From NCBI RefSeq assembly GCF_008704795.1, contig NZ_CP023690.1, positions 6,768,501-6,832,500 on the forward strand: DNA of 64,000 nt. The letters are read 5' to 3'. This DNA comes from Streptomyces spectabilis. Lineage in GTDB: Bacteria > Actinomycetota > Actinomycetes > Streptomycetales > Streptomycetaceae. The notes below the pieces were generated by a model. It saw nothing but the letters and a program-made list of their open reading frames with translations, made no database searches and was not told the origin of the DNA. Shown here piece by piece: positions 29,108 through 36,998 of the stretch. Every line of letters starts with the position of its first letter. Position 1 is the stretch's first letter. The translations under genes were made by a program, and so were the position numbers.

Positions 29108-29140
29108 CGCGGTACGCTGGCCGGAACATCTGCATATTCC

Positions 29141-29235
29141 GACAGGGGAGCGCCACAGCGCTGAGAGTGCGGCACCTGACACAGGCCGGCCGCAGACCCT
29201 CTGAACCTCGCCCGGGTCATTCCGGGTAGGAAGTT
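29141..29235 (+). promoter_or_regulatory. TPP (thi-box) riboswitch aptamer
   Basis: The conserved thi-box segments appear in order: ACAGGGGAGC, GCTGAGAGTGCGG, GACCCTCTGAACCTCG and CGGGTCATTCCGGGTAGGAA. This is the thiamine pyrophosphate aptamer. It lies just upstream of a thiamine ABC transporter, so it should switch expression off when TPP is abundant. Boundaries are approximate. Confidence 0.9.
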
Positions 29236-29262
29236 CGGTCACCACTCAAGCTGTTGCGCCCT

Positions 29263-29320
29263 GCCCGCGAACCGCCCGGTTCGCGGGCGGGGCCGCGTCT
29301 TCTCCTGGTCACTCCAGGAG
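29263..29320 (+). promoter_or_regulatory. Riboswitch expression platform with two hairpins
   Basis: GCCCGCGAACCG (29263-29274) pairs with CGGTTCGCGGGC (29277-29288), a terminator-like stem. CTCCTGG (29302-29308) pairs with CCAGGAG (29314-29320), which contains most of the SD AGGAGG (29316-29321). The second stem would block thiB translation when formed. Confidence 0.65.
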
Positions 29321-29332
29321 GAATGAACTCAC

Positions 29333-30424
29333 GTGAGCACCACCAAGAAGGCCACTCTGACCGCGGTCGCGGTGGGCCTCGGGCTCGTCGCCCTCTCGGC
29401 GTGCGGCTCCGGCAGTGACTCCGGCGGCGGCTCCGGGAAGGGGTCCAAGGACGTCACCCTGGTCAGCCACAGCTCCTTCAACGTCTCCAAGGACGTCCTG
29501 AAGGAGTTCGAGAAGAGCTCCGGGTACAAGGTCCGCATCCTCAAGGACGGCGACGCGGGCCAGGCCGTCAACAAGGCGATCCTCACCAAGGGCAACCCGC
29601 AGGGCGACGTCTTCTTCGGCGTCGACAACACCCTGCTCTCGCGCGCCCTCGACAACGGCCTCTTCCAGCCGTACGAGGCCAAGGACGCGGACCAGGTGCT
29701 GCCGGAGTACCGGCTCGCGAAGGGCGAGCGCCGCGTGACGCCCGTCGACAGCGGCGACATCTGCGTGAACTACGACAAGAAGTACTTCGCCGACAAGAAG
29801 CTCGCGCCGCCGCAGACCTTCGCCGACCTGGTCAAGCCCGCGTACAAGGACCTGCTGGTCACCGAGAACGCCTCCACGTCCTCGCCCGGGCTCGGCTTCG
29901 TGCTCGGCACCGCCGCCAAGTACGGCGACGACGGCTGGCAGGGCTACTGGAAGAAGCTCAAGGACAACGGCGTCAAGGTCGTCGACGGCTGGGACCAGGC
30001 CTACAACCAGGAGTTCTCCGGCTCCGCGGGCGGCCGCAAGGCCAAGGGCGACCGGCCCCTCGTCGTGTCGTACGCCTCCTCGCCGCCCGTCGAGGTCCTG
30101 TACGCCAAGCCGCGGCCGAAGGCGGCTCCGACCGGCGTCGCGACCGGCACCTGCTTCCGGCAGGTCGAGTACGCGGGCCTGCTCAGCAACGCCAAGAACG
30201 CCAAGGGCGGCAAGGCCCTGCTCGACTTCCTCTCCGGCAAGCGGTTCCAGGACGACATGCCGCTGCAGATGTTCGTGAACCCCGTGCGGAAGGGCGCGCA
30301 GGTGCCGGAGCTCTTCCGGAAGTACGGGGTCGAGGTCGACGAGCCCGGGACGATGGACCCCAAGAAGATCGCCGACAACCGTGAGCCGTGGGTCAAGTCG
30401 TGGACCTCGCTCGTACTGAAGTAG
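29333..30424 (+). CDS. thiB: Thiamine ABC transporter substrate-binding lipoprotein
   Basis: 363 residues. Lipoprotein signal with lipobox LSAC (C24), then an iron/thiamine-type periplasmic-binding fold (TLVSHSSFNVSKDVLKEFEK, then GDVFFGVDNTLLSRAL). It captures thiamine or its phosphate esters at the cell surface. GTG 29333 follows SD AGGAGG by 11 bases, slightly long. The TPP riboswitch upstream supports the substrate. Its end overlaps the permease gene by 25 bases. Confidence 0.93.
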   Translation: MSTTKKATLTAVAVGLGLVALSACGSGSDSGGGSGKGSKDVTLVSHSSFNVSKDVLKEFEKSSGYKVRILKDGDAGQAVNKAILTKGNPQGDVFFGVDNTLLSRALDNGLFQPYEAKDADQVLPEYRLAKGERRVTPVDSGDICVNYDKKYFADKKLAPPQTFADLVKPAYKDLLVTENASTSSPGLGFVLGTAAKYGDDGWQGYWKKLKDNGVKVVDGWDQAYNQEFSGSAGGRKAKGDRPLVVSYASSPPVEVLYAKPRPKAAPTGVATGTCFRQVEYAGLLSNAKNAKGGKALLDFLSGKRFQDDMPLQMFVNPVRKGAQVPELFRKYGVEVDEPGTMDPKKIADNREPWVKSWTSLVLK

Positions 30425-32097
30425 CGAAGGCCCCGGCCCGCAAGGGCCGGCGGCCGTCGCGGGGCAGCGCGGCGCGGCTCGGGCTCACGGCCCTGCCCGT
30501 CGCGTTCTTCGCCGTCTTCTTCGCCTATCCGGTCGTCGCGATCGTCACGCGCGGCCTGAAGGTGGACGGCGCCTGGCAGTTCGGGCGGATCACGGACGTG
30601 CTGGGGCAGTCGGACATCCAGCACGTGCTGTGGTTCACCACCTGGCAGGCGCTCGCGTCGACGGCGCTCACCCTGCTCTTCGCGCTCCCCGGCGCCTATG
30701 TCTTCGCGCGCTTCGACTTCCGGGGCAAGCAGGTCCTTCGGGCGGTCGTCACCGTGCCGTTCGTGCTGCCGACCGTCGTCGTGGGCACGGCCTTCCTCGC
30801 GCTGATCGGGCGCGGCGGGCTCCTCGACGAGCTGTGGGGCGTCCGGCTGGACACCACGGTGTGGGCGATCCTGCTCGCCCACGTCTTCTTCAACTACGCC
30901 GTCGTCGTGCGCACCGTCGGCGGCCTGTGGGCCCAGCTCGACCCGCGCCAGGAGGAGGCCGCGCGGATGCTCGGGGCCTCGCGCACGCGCGCGTGGCGGA
31001 CGGTGACGCTGCCCGCGCTCGCGCCCGCCGTGGCCGCCGCCGCGCTGATGGTCTTCCTGTTCACGTTCACGTCCTTCGGCGTCGTGCAGATCCTCGGCGG
31101 CCCCACGTACGCGACGCTCGAAGTGGAGATCTACCGGCAGACCGCCAACCTGCTCGACCTGCCGACGGCCGCCGTCCTCACCCTCGTGCAGTTCGCGGCG
31201 GTCGGCGGGGTCCTGGCGGTGCACGCCTGGACCGTGCGCCGGCGCGAGAGCACGCTGCGCCTCGTCGACGCCGCGACGACGGCGCGCAGGCCGCGCGGCG
31301 CCGGACAGTGGGGGCTGCTCGGCTTCGTGCTGCTCACCGTGGCCGTGCTGATCGTGCTGCCGCTCGGCGTCCTGGTGCAGCGGTCCCTCGACGGCCCGGA
31401 GGGCTACGGCTTCGCGTACTACCGCCAGCTGACGTCGACGGACGGCGGGGCCTTCCTGGTGCCGCCCGTCGACGCGATCGGGAACTCCCTCCAGTACGCG
31501 GCCGTCGCCACCGTCATCGCGCTGGTCGTCGGCGGACTCGCGGCGGCCGCGCTGACCCGGCGCGCGGGCCGGCTCGTGCGCGGCTTCGACGCGCTCCTCA
31601 TGCTGCCGCTCGGCGTGTCCGCGGTGACCGTCGGCTTCGGCTTCCTCATCGCCCTGGACGAGCCGCCGCTGGACCTGCGGGCGTCGTGGTTCCTGGTGCC
31701 GCTCGCGCAGGCCCTGGTGGGCGTGCCGTTCGTGGTCCGTACGATGCTGCCGGTGCTGCGCGCCGTGGACGAGCGGCTGCGCGAGGCGGCGGCCGTGCTC
31801 GGGGCCTCGCCGCTGCGGGCCTGGCGGGAGGTCGACCTGCCGCTCGTGCGGCGGGCGCTGCTGATCGCGGCCGGGTTCGCGTTCGCGGTGTCGCTCGGCG
31901 AGTTCGGCGCGACGGTGTTCATCGCCCGGCCGGATAACCCGACGCTTCCGGTCGCGGTGGCCACCCTGTTCGGCCGCCCCGGTGACCTCAACTACGGGCA
32001 GGCGATGGCCCTCTCGACGATTCTCATGCTGGTGTGCGCGGTGTCGCTCCTGCTCCTGGAGCGGCTGCGCACGGACCGTACGACGGGAGAGTTCTGA
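30400..32097 (+). CDS. thiP: Thiamine ABC transporter permease
   Basis: 565 residues. A fused permease with two BPD-type halves, each with the EAA loop (EEAARMLGASRTRAWRTV near residue 180; REAAAVLGASPLRAWREV near 465), giving about 12 TM segments. This double-length form is the usual ThiP layout. GTG 30400 (MDLARTEVAKAP) is chosen, and GTG 30388 would add four residues. It overlaps thiB and touches thiQ (TGATG), so the three are co-translated. Confidence 0.92.
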   Translation: MDLARTEVAKAPARKGRRPSRGSAARLGLTALPVAFFAVFFAYPVVAIVTRGLKVDGAWQFGRITDVLGQSDIQHVLWFTTWQALASTALTLLFALPGAYVFARFDFRGKQVLRAVVTVPFVLPTVVVGTAFLALIGRGGLLDELWGVRLDTTVWAILLAHVFFNYAVVVRTVGGLWAQLDPRQEEAARMLGASRTRAWRTVTLPALAPAVAAAALMVFLFTFTSFGVVQILGGPTYATLEVEIYRQTANLLDLPTAAVLTLVQFAAVGGVLAVHAWTVRRRESTLRLVDAATTARRPRGAGQWGLLGFVLLTVAVLIVLPLGVLVQRSLDGPEGYGFAYYRQLTSTDGGAFLVPPVDAIGNSLQYAAVATVIALVVGGLAAAALTRRAGRLVRGFDALLMLPLGVSAVTVGFGFLIALDEPPLDLRASWFLVPLAQALVGVPFVVRTMLPVLRAVDERLREAAAVLGASPLRAWREVDLPLVRRALLIAAGFAFAVSLGEFGATVFIARPDNPTLPVAVATLFGRPGDLNYGQAMALSTILMLVCAVSLLLLERLRTDRTTGEF

Positions 32098-33185
32098 TGA
32101 CCGCCACGGCCCCCGAGGCGACTGCCGCCGCCGGGCCCCGCGCGCTGCTGAGGCTCGACGGGGCCACCGTGCGCTTCGGCAGCCGGGCCGTGCTCGACGC
32201 CGTCGGCCTCGACGTCGCCGAGCACGAGATCGTGTGCGTGCTCGGGCCGAGCGGCAGCGGCAAGTCGACCCTGCTGCGGGCGGTCGCCGGGCTCCAGGCG
32301 CTTGACTCCGGACGGGTCGTGCTCGGCGGCCGCGACCAGGGCGGGGTGCCCGCGCACAAGCGGGGCGTCGGCCTGATGTTCCAGGACCACCAGCTCTTCC
32401 CGCAGCGCGACGTGGCGGGCAACGTGGCCTTCGGGCTGCGCATGCACGGCGTGCCGCGCGCCGAACAGGCCCTGCGGGTGGCGGAGCTGCTGGACCTGGT
32501 GGGCCTGCCGGGGGCGCAGAAGCGGGCCGTCGCCTCGCTGTCGGGCGGCGAGCAGCAGCGGGTGGCGCTCGCCCGGGCGCTCGCGCCCCGGCCGCGTCTG
32601 CTGATGCTCGACGAGCCGCTCGGCCAGCTCGACCGCTCGCTCCGGGAGCGCCTGGTCGCCGAGTTGCGCGAGCTGTTCCAGGAGTTGGGTACGACCGTGC
32701 TCGCGGTCACGCACGACCAGGGCGAGGCGTTCGCGCTCGCCGACCGGGTCGTGGTGATGAGGGACGGCCGGATCGCCCAGTCCGGTACGCCCCTTGAGGT
32801 GTGGCGCAGGCCCGCCGACGAGTTCGTGGCGCGCTTCCTGGGCTTCGACAACGTGGTCGACGCGACGGTCACGGGACCGGCCGCCGTGACCGCGTGGGGC
32901 AAGGTCCCGGTGCCGGACGGTACGGCGGACGGCCCCTGTCGGCTGCTCGTACGGCCCGCCGGGGTGCGGCTCGTGGGGGCGCGGGACGGGCTCGCGTGCG
33001 TGGTCACGGGGCGGACGTTCCGGGGCACGCACGTCGCCGTGCGCCTGGAGCCCGTCGGGGGCGAGGGCGCGCCGCGCCTGGAGGCCGCGTGCGGGCTGCG
33101 CGACGCGCCGGAGCCGGGCGCGCGCGTGGGCGTGCGCTTCGCGGTGGAGGAAGTGGTCGTGCTGCGGCGGGCCGCGACGGCCTAG
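32097..33185 (+). CDS. thiQ: Thiamine ABC transporter ATP-binding protein
   Basis: 362 residues. ABC ATPase with Walker A GPSGSGKST, signature LSGGEQQRVALARAL, Walker B LLMLDEPLGQLD and the H-loop in AVTHDQGEAFAL. A C-terminal TOBE-like extension follows residue 240. ATG 32097 overlaps the thiP stop by one base. Completes the riboswitch-controlled thiBPQ operon. Confidence 0.92.
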   Translation: MTATAPEATAAAGPRALLRLDGATVRFGSRAVLDAVGLDVAEHEIVCVLGPSGSGKSTLLRAVAGLQALDSGRVVLGGRDQGGVPAHKRGVGLMFQDHQLFPQRDVAGNVAFGLRMHGVPRAEQALRVAELLDLVGLPGAQKRAVASLSGGEQQRVALARALAPRPRLLMLDEPLGQLDRSLRERLVAELRELFQELGTTVLAVTHDQGEAFALADRVVVMRDGRIAQSGTPLEVWRRPADEFVARFLGFDNVVDATVTGPAAVTAWGKVPVPDGTADGPCRLLVRPAGVRLVGARDGLACVVTGRTFRGTHVAVRLEPVGGEGAPRLEAACGLRDAPEPGARVGVRFAVEEVVVLRRAATA

Positions 33186-33188
33186 GCT
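33183..33188 (+). promoter_or_regulatory. Possible -10 box of a leaderless gene
   Basis: TAGGCT, which includes the last bases of the thiQ stop codon, ends exactly 6 bases before the ATG at 33195. No SD is present. Confidence 0.35.
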
Positions 33189-33194
33189 CGGCCC

Positions 33195-33980
33195 ATGGCC
33201 CCCCTTGCGTACGAGCGATACCGCCACCAGGTCGCCGCCCAGCTGGAGAGTCTGCGGGCGACGCTGGTCGGCGCCGATCTGTCGGTGACCGTCCCGACCT
33301 GCCCCGACTGGACCCTCGACCGGCTCGTACGGCACGCGGGCGGCGCCGTGCGCCTGGTCGAGCTGCATGTGCGGACCCGGGCGACGGAGAACATCCCCGA
33401 CGCGAAGGTGCCCGGCTTCGAAGGGCCCGAGGAGGGCGGCGTGGCCGCGCTCGACGCGTGGCTGGCCGAGACGGCGGAGCAGTTCGACGAGACGCTGCGG
33501 GGCGCCGACGCCGATACGCCCGTGTGGTCCTGGGCGGGGCAGGCGACAGCCGGGTTCTGGGCGCGGCGCATGACGCACGAGCTGGCGATCCACCGGGCGG
33601 ACGCGGCGATCGCCGTGGGCGCCGCGTACGAGCTGGCGCCCGACGTGGCCGCCGACGCGATCGACGAGTGGCTGGAGATCGTACGGTTCGTGCAGCTGGC
33701 GAAGGCGGATCCGCGGGCGGCGGAGCTGACGGGGGACGGGTGGACGCTGGGGCTGCACGCTGTGGACGCCGGGGTGGGGTGGGTCGTCACGCTGGGGCCG
33801 GACGAGGTCGCGTGGGAGCGGGGGCCTGCGGCGGCTGATGCGGATGTGGTGGTGCGGGGGCCGCTGACCGAGGTGTTGCTCGCGTTCTATCGGCGGCGGG
33901 GGGTGGACTCCGGGCGGGTCGAGGTGCTGGGGGAGCGGGAGTTGCTGGAGTTCTGGCTGAGCCGGGCGTCGTTCGGCTGA
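33195..33980 (+). CDS. Maleylpyruvate isomerase family (DinB-like, mycothiol-dependent type) protein
   Basis: 261 residues. N-terminal DinB-like helical bundle with the family pattern VPTCPDWTLDRLVRHAGG and the downstream TRMTHELAIHRADA-type histidine motif (MTHELAIHRAD). A C-terminal SCP2-like half follows. Actinobacterial members are presumed mycothiol-dependent or metal-binding transferases, and the substrate is not known here. It begins 9 bases after thiQ ends and is convergent with the LOG gene. Confidence 0.75.
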   Translation: MAPLAYERYRHQVAAQLESLRATLVGADLSVTVPTCPDWTLDRLVRHAGGAVRLVELHVRTRATENIPDAKVPGFEGPEEGGVAALDAWLAETAEQFDETLRGADADTPVWSWAGQATAGFWARRMTHELAIHRADAAIAVGAAYELAPDVAADAIDEWLEIVRFVQLAKADPRAAELTGDGWTLGLHAVDAGVGWVVTLGPDEVAWERGPAAADADVVVRGPLTEVLLAFYRRRGVDSGRVEVLGERELLEFWLSRASFG

Positions 33981-34031
33981 CGCCGAGGTTACGTTGACGG
34001 CTGGGCGGCGCCCGGGTGCTGTGCCCACCCT

Positions 34032-34064
34032 TCCCCAAGCTCTCGGCTTCGCTCGAGCAGGGGA
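34032..34064. repeat. Streptomyces-type intergenic stem-loop repeat
   Basis: TCCCC...GGGGA with inner GCTC/GAGC around the TCGGCTTCGCTC core. I recall this core as a recurrent intergenic element in Streptomyces genomes. Here it sits between two convergent genes, where it could also terminate transcription both ways. Confidence 0.5.
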
Positions 34065-34072
34065 GACCCCAC

Positions 34073-35212
34073 TCACCCTGCGGGACGATTGCCCACAGCG
34101 GGTACGAGTACCTCTGCCGCCGTCTCCGCGTCGTCCACCAGCGTGATGCGCGCCGCCATCGGGCGGTCCGTCGCCAAGGCCCGGAGCAGGGGCCAGGCCG
34201 GGAGGTGGGTCGTCCAGTGGGCCTCGCCGACCAGGACCATGGGGGTGGGCTCGCCGCGGGACGCGTAGTAGTTGGGGGTCGCGTTGTCGAAGATCTCCTG
34301 GACCGTGCCGGCGGCGCCGGGGAGGAAGACGACGCCCGCGTTCGAGCGGGCGAGCAGCCCGTCCTCGCGGGTGGCGTTGGCGAAGTACTTCGCGAGGTGC
34401 GCGGCGAACGCGTTCGGCGGCTCGTGGCCGTAGAACCACGTGGGGATGCCGACCGAGGCCCCGCCGTCCGGCCACCGCTCCCGCACGCGGAACGCGGCCT
34501 TCGCCCACGCGGTCACCGACGGCGTGAACGAGGGCGCCTCGGCGAGGAGTTCGAGGGATTCGTCGAGCATGGTGTCGTCGTACGGGGCGGCGTACGCGCC
34601 GAGGTTCGCCGCTTCCATGGCGCCGGGGCCGCCGCCCGTCGCGACCGTGAGACCGGCTCGCGCGAGGGAGCGCCCGAGCCGGGCCGCGCCCGCGTACGCG
34701 TCCGTGCCGCGGGCCATCGCGTGGCCGCCCATGACGCCCACGACCCGTGCGCCGTGGAGGAGTTCGTCGAGTGCGTCGGAGACGGAGTCGTCGTGGACCG
34801 CCCGCAGCATGGAGGCGAAGACGTCGCCGTCGGCCTTGGTGCGCTGGAACCAGGCGTGGGCGCGGGCGTCCGGCGTCGCGTCGTACCCGCCGTCGGCCAG
34901 GCCCGCGAACAGGTCGCCCGGTGTGTAGAGGCGGGCGAGGTAGGGGTCGAACGGAAGGCCCGGCACGGGCGGGAAGACCAGGGCGCCGGAGGCGCGGACC
35001 CGTGCCGCCGCGTCCTCGTGCATCGGGCAGCCCAGGAAGACGGCGTCCGCGGTGTCGAGGGTGAGCAGCGCGTCCGTACGGTCCGTCAGATCGACTGCCT
35101 GGACGCGGTATCCCGCCAGCGAACCGCGCTCCGCGACGACCTCGTCGAAGGCGGCGAGGGTCTCGATCTCGCGGTCCCCGGGGTGCGGGGCGGATGCTTC
35201 GGAAGGGAGCAT
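34073..35212 (-). CDS. LOG family (lysine-decarboxylase-like) nucleotide-binding protein
   Basis: 379 residues. Rossmann core with VVGVMGGHAMARG, VATGGGPGAMEAAN and LPGAAGTVQEIF, the LOG-family PGGxGTxxE-type motif (altered to PGAAGT). The long N-terminal part is like the PpnN/YgdH class. LOG proteins are phosphoribohydrolases that release bases from nucleotides, so the annotation lysine decarboxylase would be wrong. ATG 35212 has no SD but a -10-like TAGCAT 6 bases upstream. Confidence 0.75.
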   Translation of the reverse strand: MLPSEASAPHPGDREIETLAAFDEVVAERGSLAGYRVQAVDLTDRTDALLTLDTADAVFLGCPMHEDAAARVRASGALVFPPVPGLPFDPYLARLYTPGDLFAGLADGGYDATPDARAHAWFQRTKADGDVFASMLRAVHDDSVSDALDELLHGARVVGVMGGHAMARGTDAYAGAARLGRSLARAGLTVATGGGPGAMEAANLGAYAAPYDDTMLDESLELLAEAPSFTPSVTAWAKAAFRVRERWPDGGASVGIPTWFYGHEPPNAFAAHLAKYFANATREDGLLARSNAGVVFLPGAAGTVQEIFDNATPNYYASRGEPTPMVLVGEAHWTTHLPAWPLLRALATDRPMAARITLVDDAETAAEVLVPAVGNRPAG

Positions 35213-35218
35213 CCGCCC

Positions 35219-35224
35219 ATGCTA
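35219..35224 (-). promoter_or_regulatory. Possible -10 box of the LOG gene
   Basis: On the minus strand TAGCAT is followed by exactly 6 bases and the ATG at 35212, again the leaderless layout. The -35 would fall at the end of the VOC gene and is not recognisable. Confidence 0.3.
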
Positions 35225-35250
35225 GGCACCCGGCGGCGGGAGGGGCGGGG

Positions 35251-35655
35251 TCAGCCCTCGGCCTGGGCCGGGTCCATCCACATGATCTCCCAGGTGTGGC
35301 CGTCGAGGTCGTCGAAGCTGCGGCCGTACATGGTGCCGTAGTCCTGGGTGCGGCCCGCCGTGCCGCCCGCGGCGACGGCCTTGTCGACCACCTCGTCGAC
35401 CTGGGCGCGGCTCTCGGCGCTCAGACAGAGCAGGACCTCGCTGGTCTTCTTGGAGTCCGCGATCTCCTTGGTGGTGAAGTCCCGGTAGCGCTCCGTGCCG
35501 AGCAGCATCGCGACGATGGTGTCGCTGATCACCACGCAGGCGCAGTCGTCCGTCGTGAACTGGGGGTTGATCGTGTAGCCGAGCCCGGTGAAGAACTTCT
35601 TGGAGGCCTCGACGTCGGACACGGCCAGGTTCACGAAGATCATCTGCTGGTACAT
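35251..35655 (-). CDS. VOC family protein (glyoxalase/bleomycin-resistance fold)
   Basis: 134 residues. Starts MYQQMIFVNLAVSDVEASKK and ends with DLDGHTWEIMWMD, the two halves of a vicinal-oxygen-chelate domain, with the metal-ligand Glu in HTWEI. The likely role is a lyase or dioxygenase-like enzyme, or a drug-binding protein. The substrate is not predictable. SD GGGAGA precedes the ATG. It is followed on the same strand by the LOG gene after 38 bases. Confidence 0.85.
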   Translation of the reverse strand: MYQQMIFVNLAVSDVEASKKFFTGLGYTINPQFTTDDCACVVISDTIVAMLLGTERYRDFTTKEIADSKKTSEVLLCLSAESRAQVDEVVDKAVAAGGTAGRTQDYGTMYGRSFDDLDGHTWEIMWMDPAQAEG

Positions 35656-35780
35656 GAGGTGTCTCCCGCTCGGGTGTGGTTCGGATGCGGTGCGTCTTAC
35701 GGAGGGGTAGACGGGGGGCCGGGCGAGAACTCATCGGTGGTGCGGAAGTTTTTTCGAGCGCGTGCGCGGCGGAGGTGCGG

Positions 35781-35808
35781 CGGGCCCGGGGCGCGCGCCC
35801 CGGGCCCG
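35781..35808. terminator. Perfect 28-bp GC palindrome
   Basis: CGGGCCCGGGGCGC followed directly by its reverse complement. It lies 33 bases downstream of the permease stop on the minus strand, so it probably ends that transcript. A run of six A/T bases follows at 35751-35756. Confidence 0.65.
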
Positions 35809-35814
35809 TGCCTT

Positions 35815-35847
35815 CAGTGCTCTCAGTGCTCTCAGTGCTCTCAGTGC
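35815..35847. repeat. 9-bp tandem repeat across the permease stop
   Basis: CAGTGCTCT repeated 3.7 times (35815, 35824, 35833 and a partial copy at 35842). The minus-strand permease stop codon (35841-35843) sits in the last unit, so copy-number change would mainly alter the 3' untranslated region. Confidence 0.85.
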
Positions 35848-36998
35848 GTCAGCGGCATCGCCGACAACTGCGCGACCAGCCAGGTCAGAGGGCCGAACGT
35901 GGCCGCGAGCACGCCCGTGCGCAGGGCCGCGGAGCCGCGCAGCAGGGATGCCGGTGCGCCGAGGCGGACCAGTGCCGCCCGGGTCGAGGCGCGGGTGTGG
36001 CGGGCCTCGGCCGCCGCGGTGGCCAGGGTGAGCACCGTGCAGCCCGCGACGAGCAGCGCGCCGAGCGTGGTGAGCGGGCCGACGTCCGCGCGCCCGCCCG
36101 CGGCGTGCAGCGTGGTCAGCGCGTACGCGCCGGACGCCACCGCGCACACCACGCCGAGGGGCTGTCCGATCCGCCGGGCCTCCCGCATCAGTACACGCCC
36201 CGCGAGCAGCCGCAGGGCGCCGGGCCGCACCGCCTGCAGCAGGCGTCCGCACAGATGGGTGAGGCCGGGTCCGGCGAGGGCCAGGCCGATCGCGGTGAGC
36301 GCCCACCCGGTGAGCACGCCGGCGGGGCTGCCGTCGATGCCGCCGGGCATGCGCAGGCCCGGTGCCGCGTCGGCGCCGCTGGCGTACGTCTCGACGGCGA
36401 GCCCGGCCGCGAGCAGGGCCACGCCCCACGGCAGGCCGCCCGGCGCCGGGGGCGGGGCGTCGGGGTCGGCCGGTTCCGCGCCGGGCTTCGTGCGGCGCGG
36501 GCGGAGCGCGAGGGCGACCGCGACGGACGCGGTGAGCGGCGCGAGGGCGAGCAGCGTGAGCGCGGCGGCGAGCGGCAACGGCCGGTCGGCGGCGAGGAGT
36601 TCGGCCGCGGCGCCGTCGAAGGGCAGGCCGGTGAGGTCACCGCGCAGATGCAGGAAGAACAGCAGCGCCACCATGGACCCGAGCGTGCAGGCCACCGCCG
36701 TGGTCATGGCCGAGACGACCATGAGCCGTCCGGGGCCGAGGCCGACCGAGGAGAGCCCGGGGCGCGGCTTGGTGCCGGGGTCGCTGCGGGCCACGGCGAC
36801 GGCGAAGTACACGGTGGCGGCGAGCGGCAGCGCGCACCAGGCCAGGCGCGCCGCGGCGCCGCTGGAGCCCGGGTGGCCCAGGGCGTGGGCGAGGGCGCAC
36901 AGGAGCAGGAACCCGGTCCCGGCCGCCGCGGCGGCGACGAGCAGGCGGCGCAGCAGGACCAGGGGGTGGGCGCCGCGCGCTAGACGGAGAGCGAGCAC
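35841..36998 (-). CDS. ABC transporter membrane protein (FtsX/ABC-2-like)
   Basis: 385 residues from GTG 36998 (MLALRLARGAHPL). About eight hydrophobic segments: TM1 at 17-37, a second group around 55-75 and 100-125, and a final pair at 300-385. No substrate-binding motif is seen. It overlaps the ATPase gene by 19 bases and forms a two-gene exporter-like unit with it. Function unknown. It could export a lipid, peptide or antibiotic. Confidence 0.65.
   Translation of the reverse strand: MLALRLARGAHPLVLLRRLLVAAAAAGTGFLLLCALAHALGHPGSSGAAARLAWCALPLAATVYFAVAVARSDPGTKPRPGLSSVGLGPGRLMVVSAMTTAVACTLGSMVALLFFLHLRGDLTGLPFDGAAAELLAADRPLPLAAALTLLALAPLTASVAVALALRPRRTKPGAEPADPDAPPPAPGGLPWGVALLAAGLAVETYASGADAAPGLRMPGGIDGSPAGVLTGWALTAIGLALAGPGLTHLCGRLLQAVRPGALRLLAGRVLMREARRIGQPLGVVCAVASGAYALTTLHAAGGRADVGPLTTLGALLVAGCTVLTLATAAAEARHTRASTRAALVRLGAPASLLRGSAALRTGVLAATFGPLTWLVAQLSAMPLTH

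Noticed and set aside
34016..35341. Plus-strand frame opposite the LOG gene
   Set aside because: The LOG motifs on the minus strand are clear. The plus frame is Arg/Gly/Val-rich without a domain and begins in an intergenic repeat.
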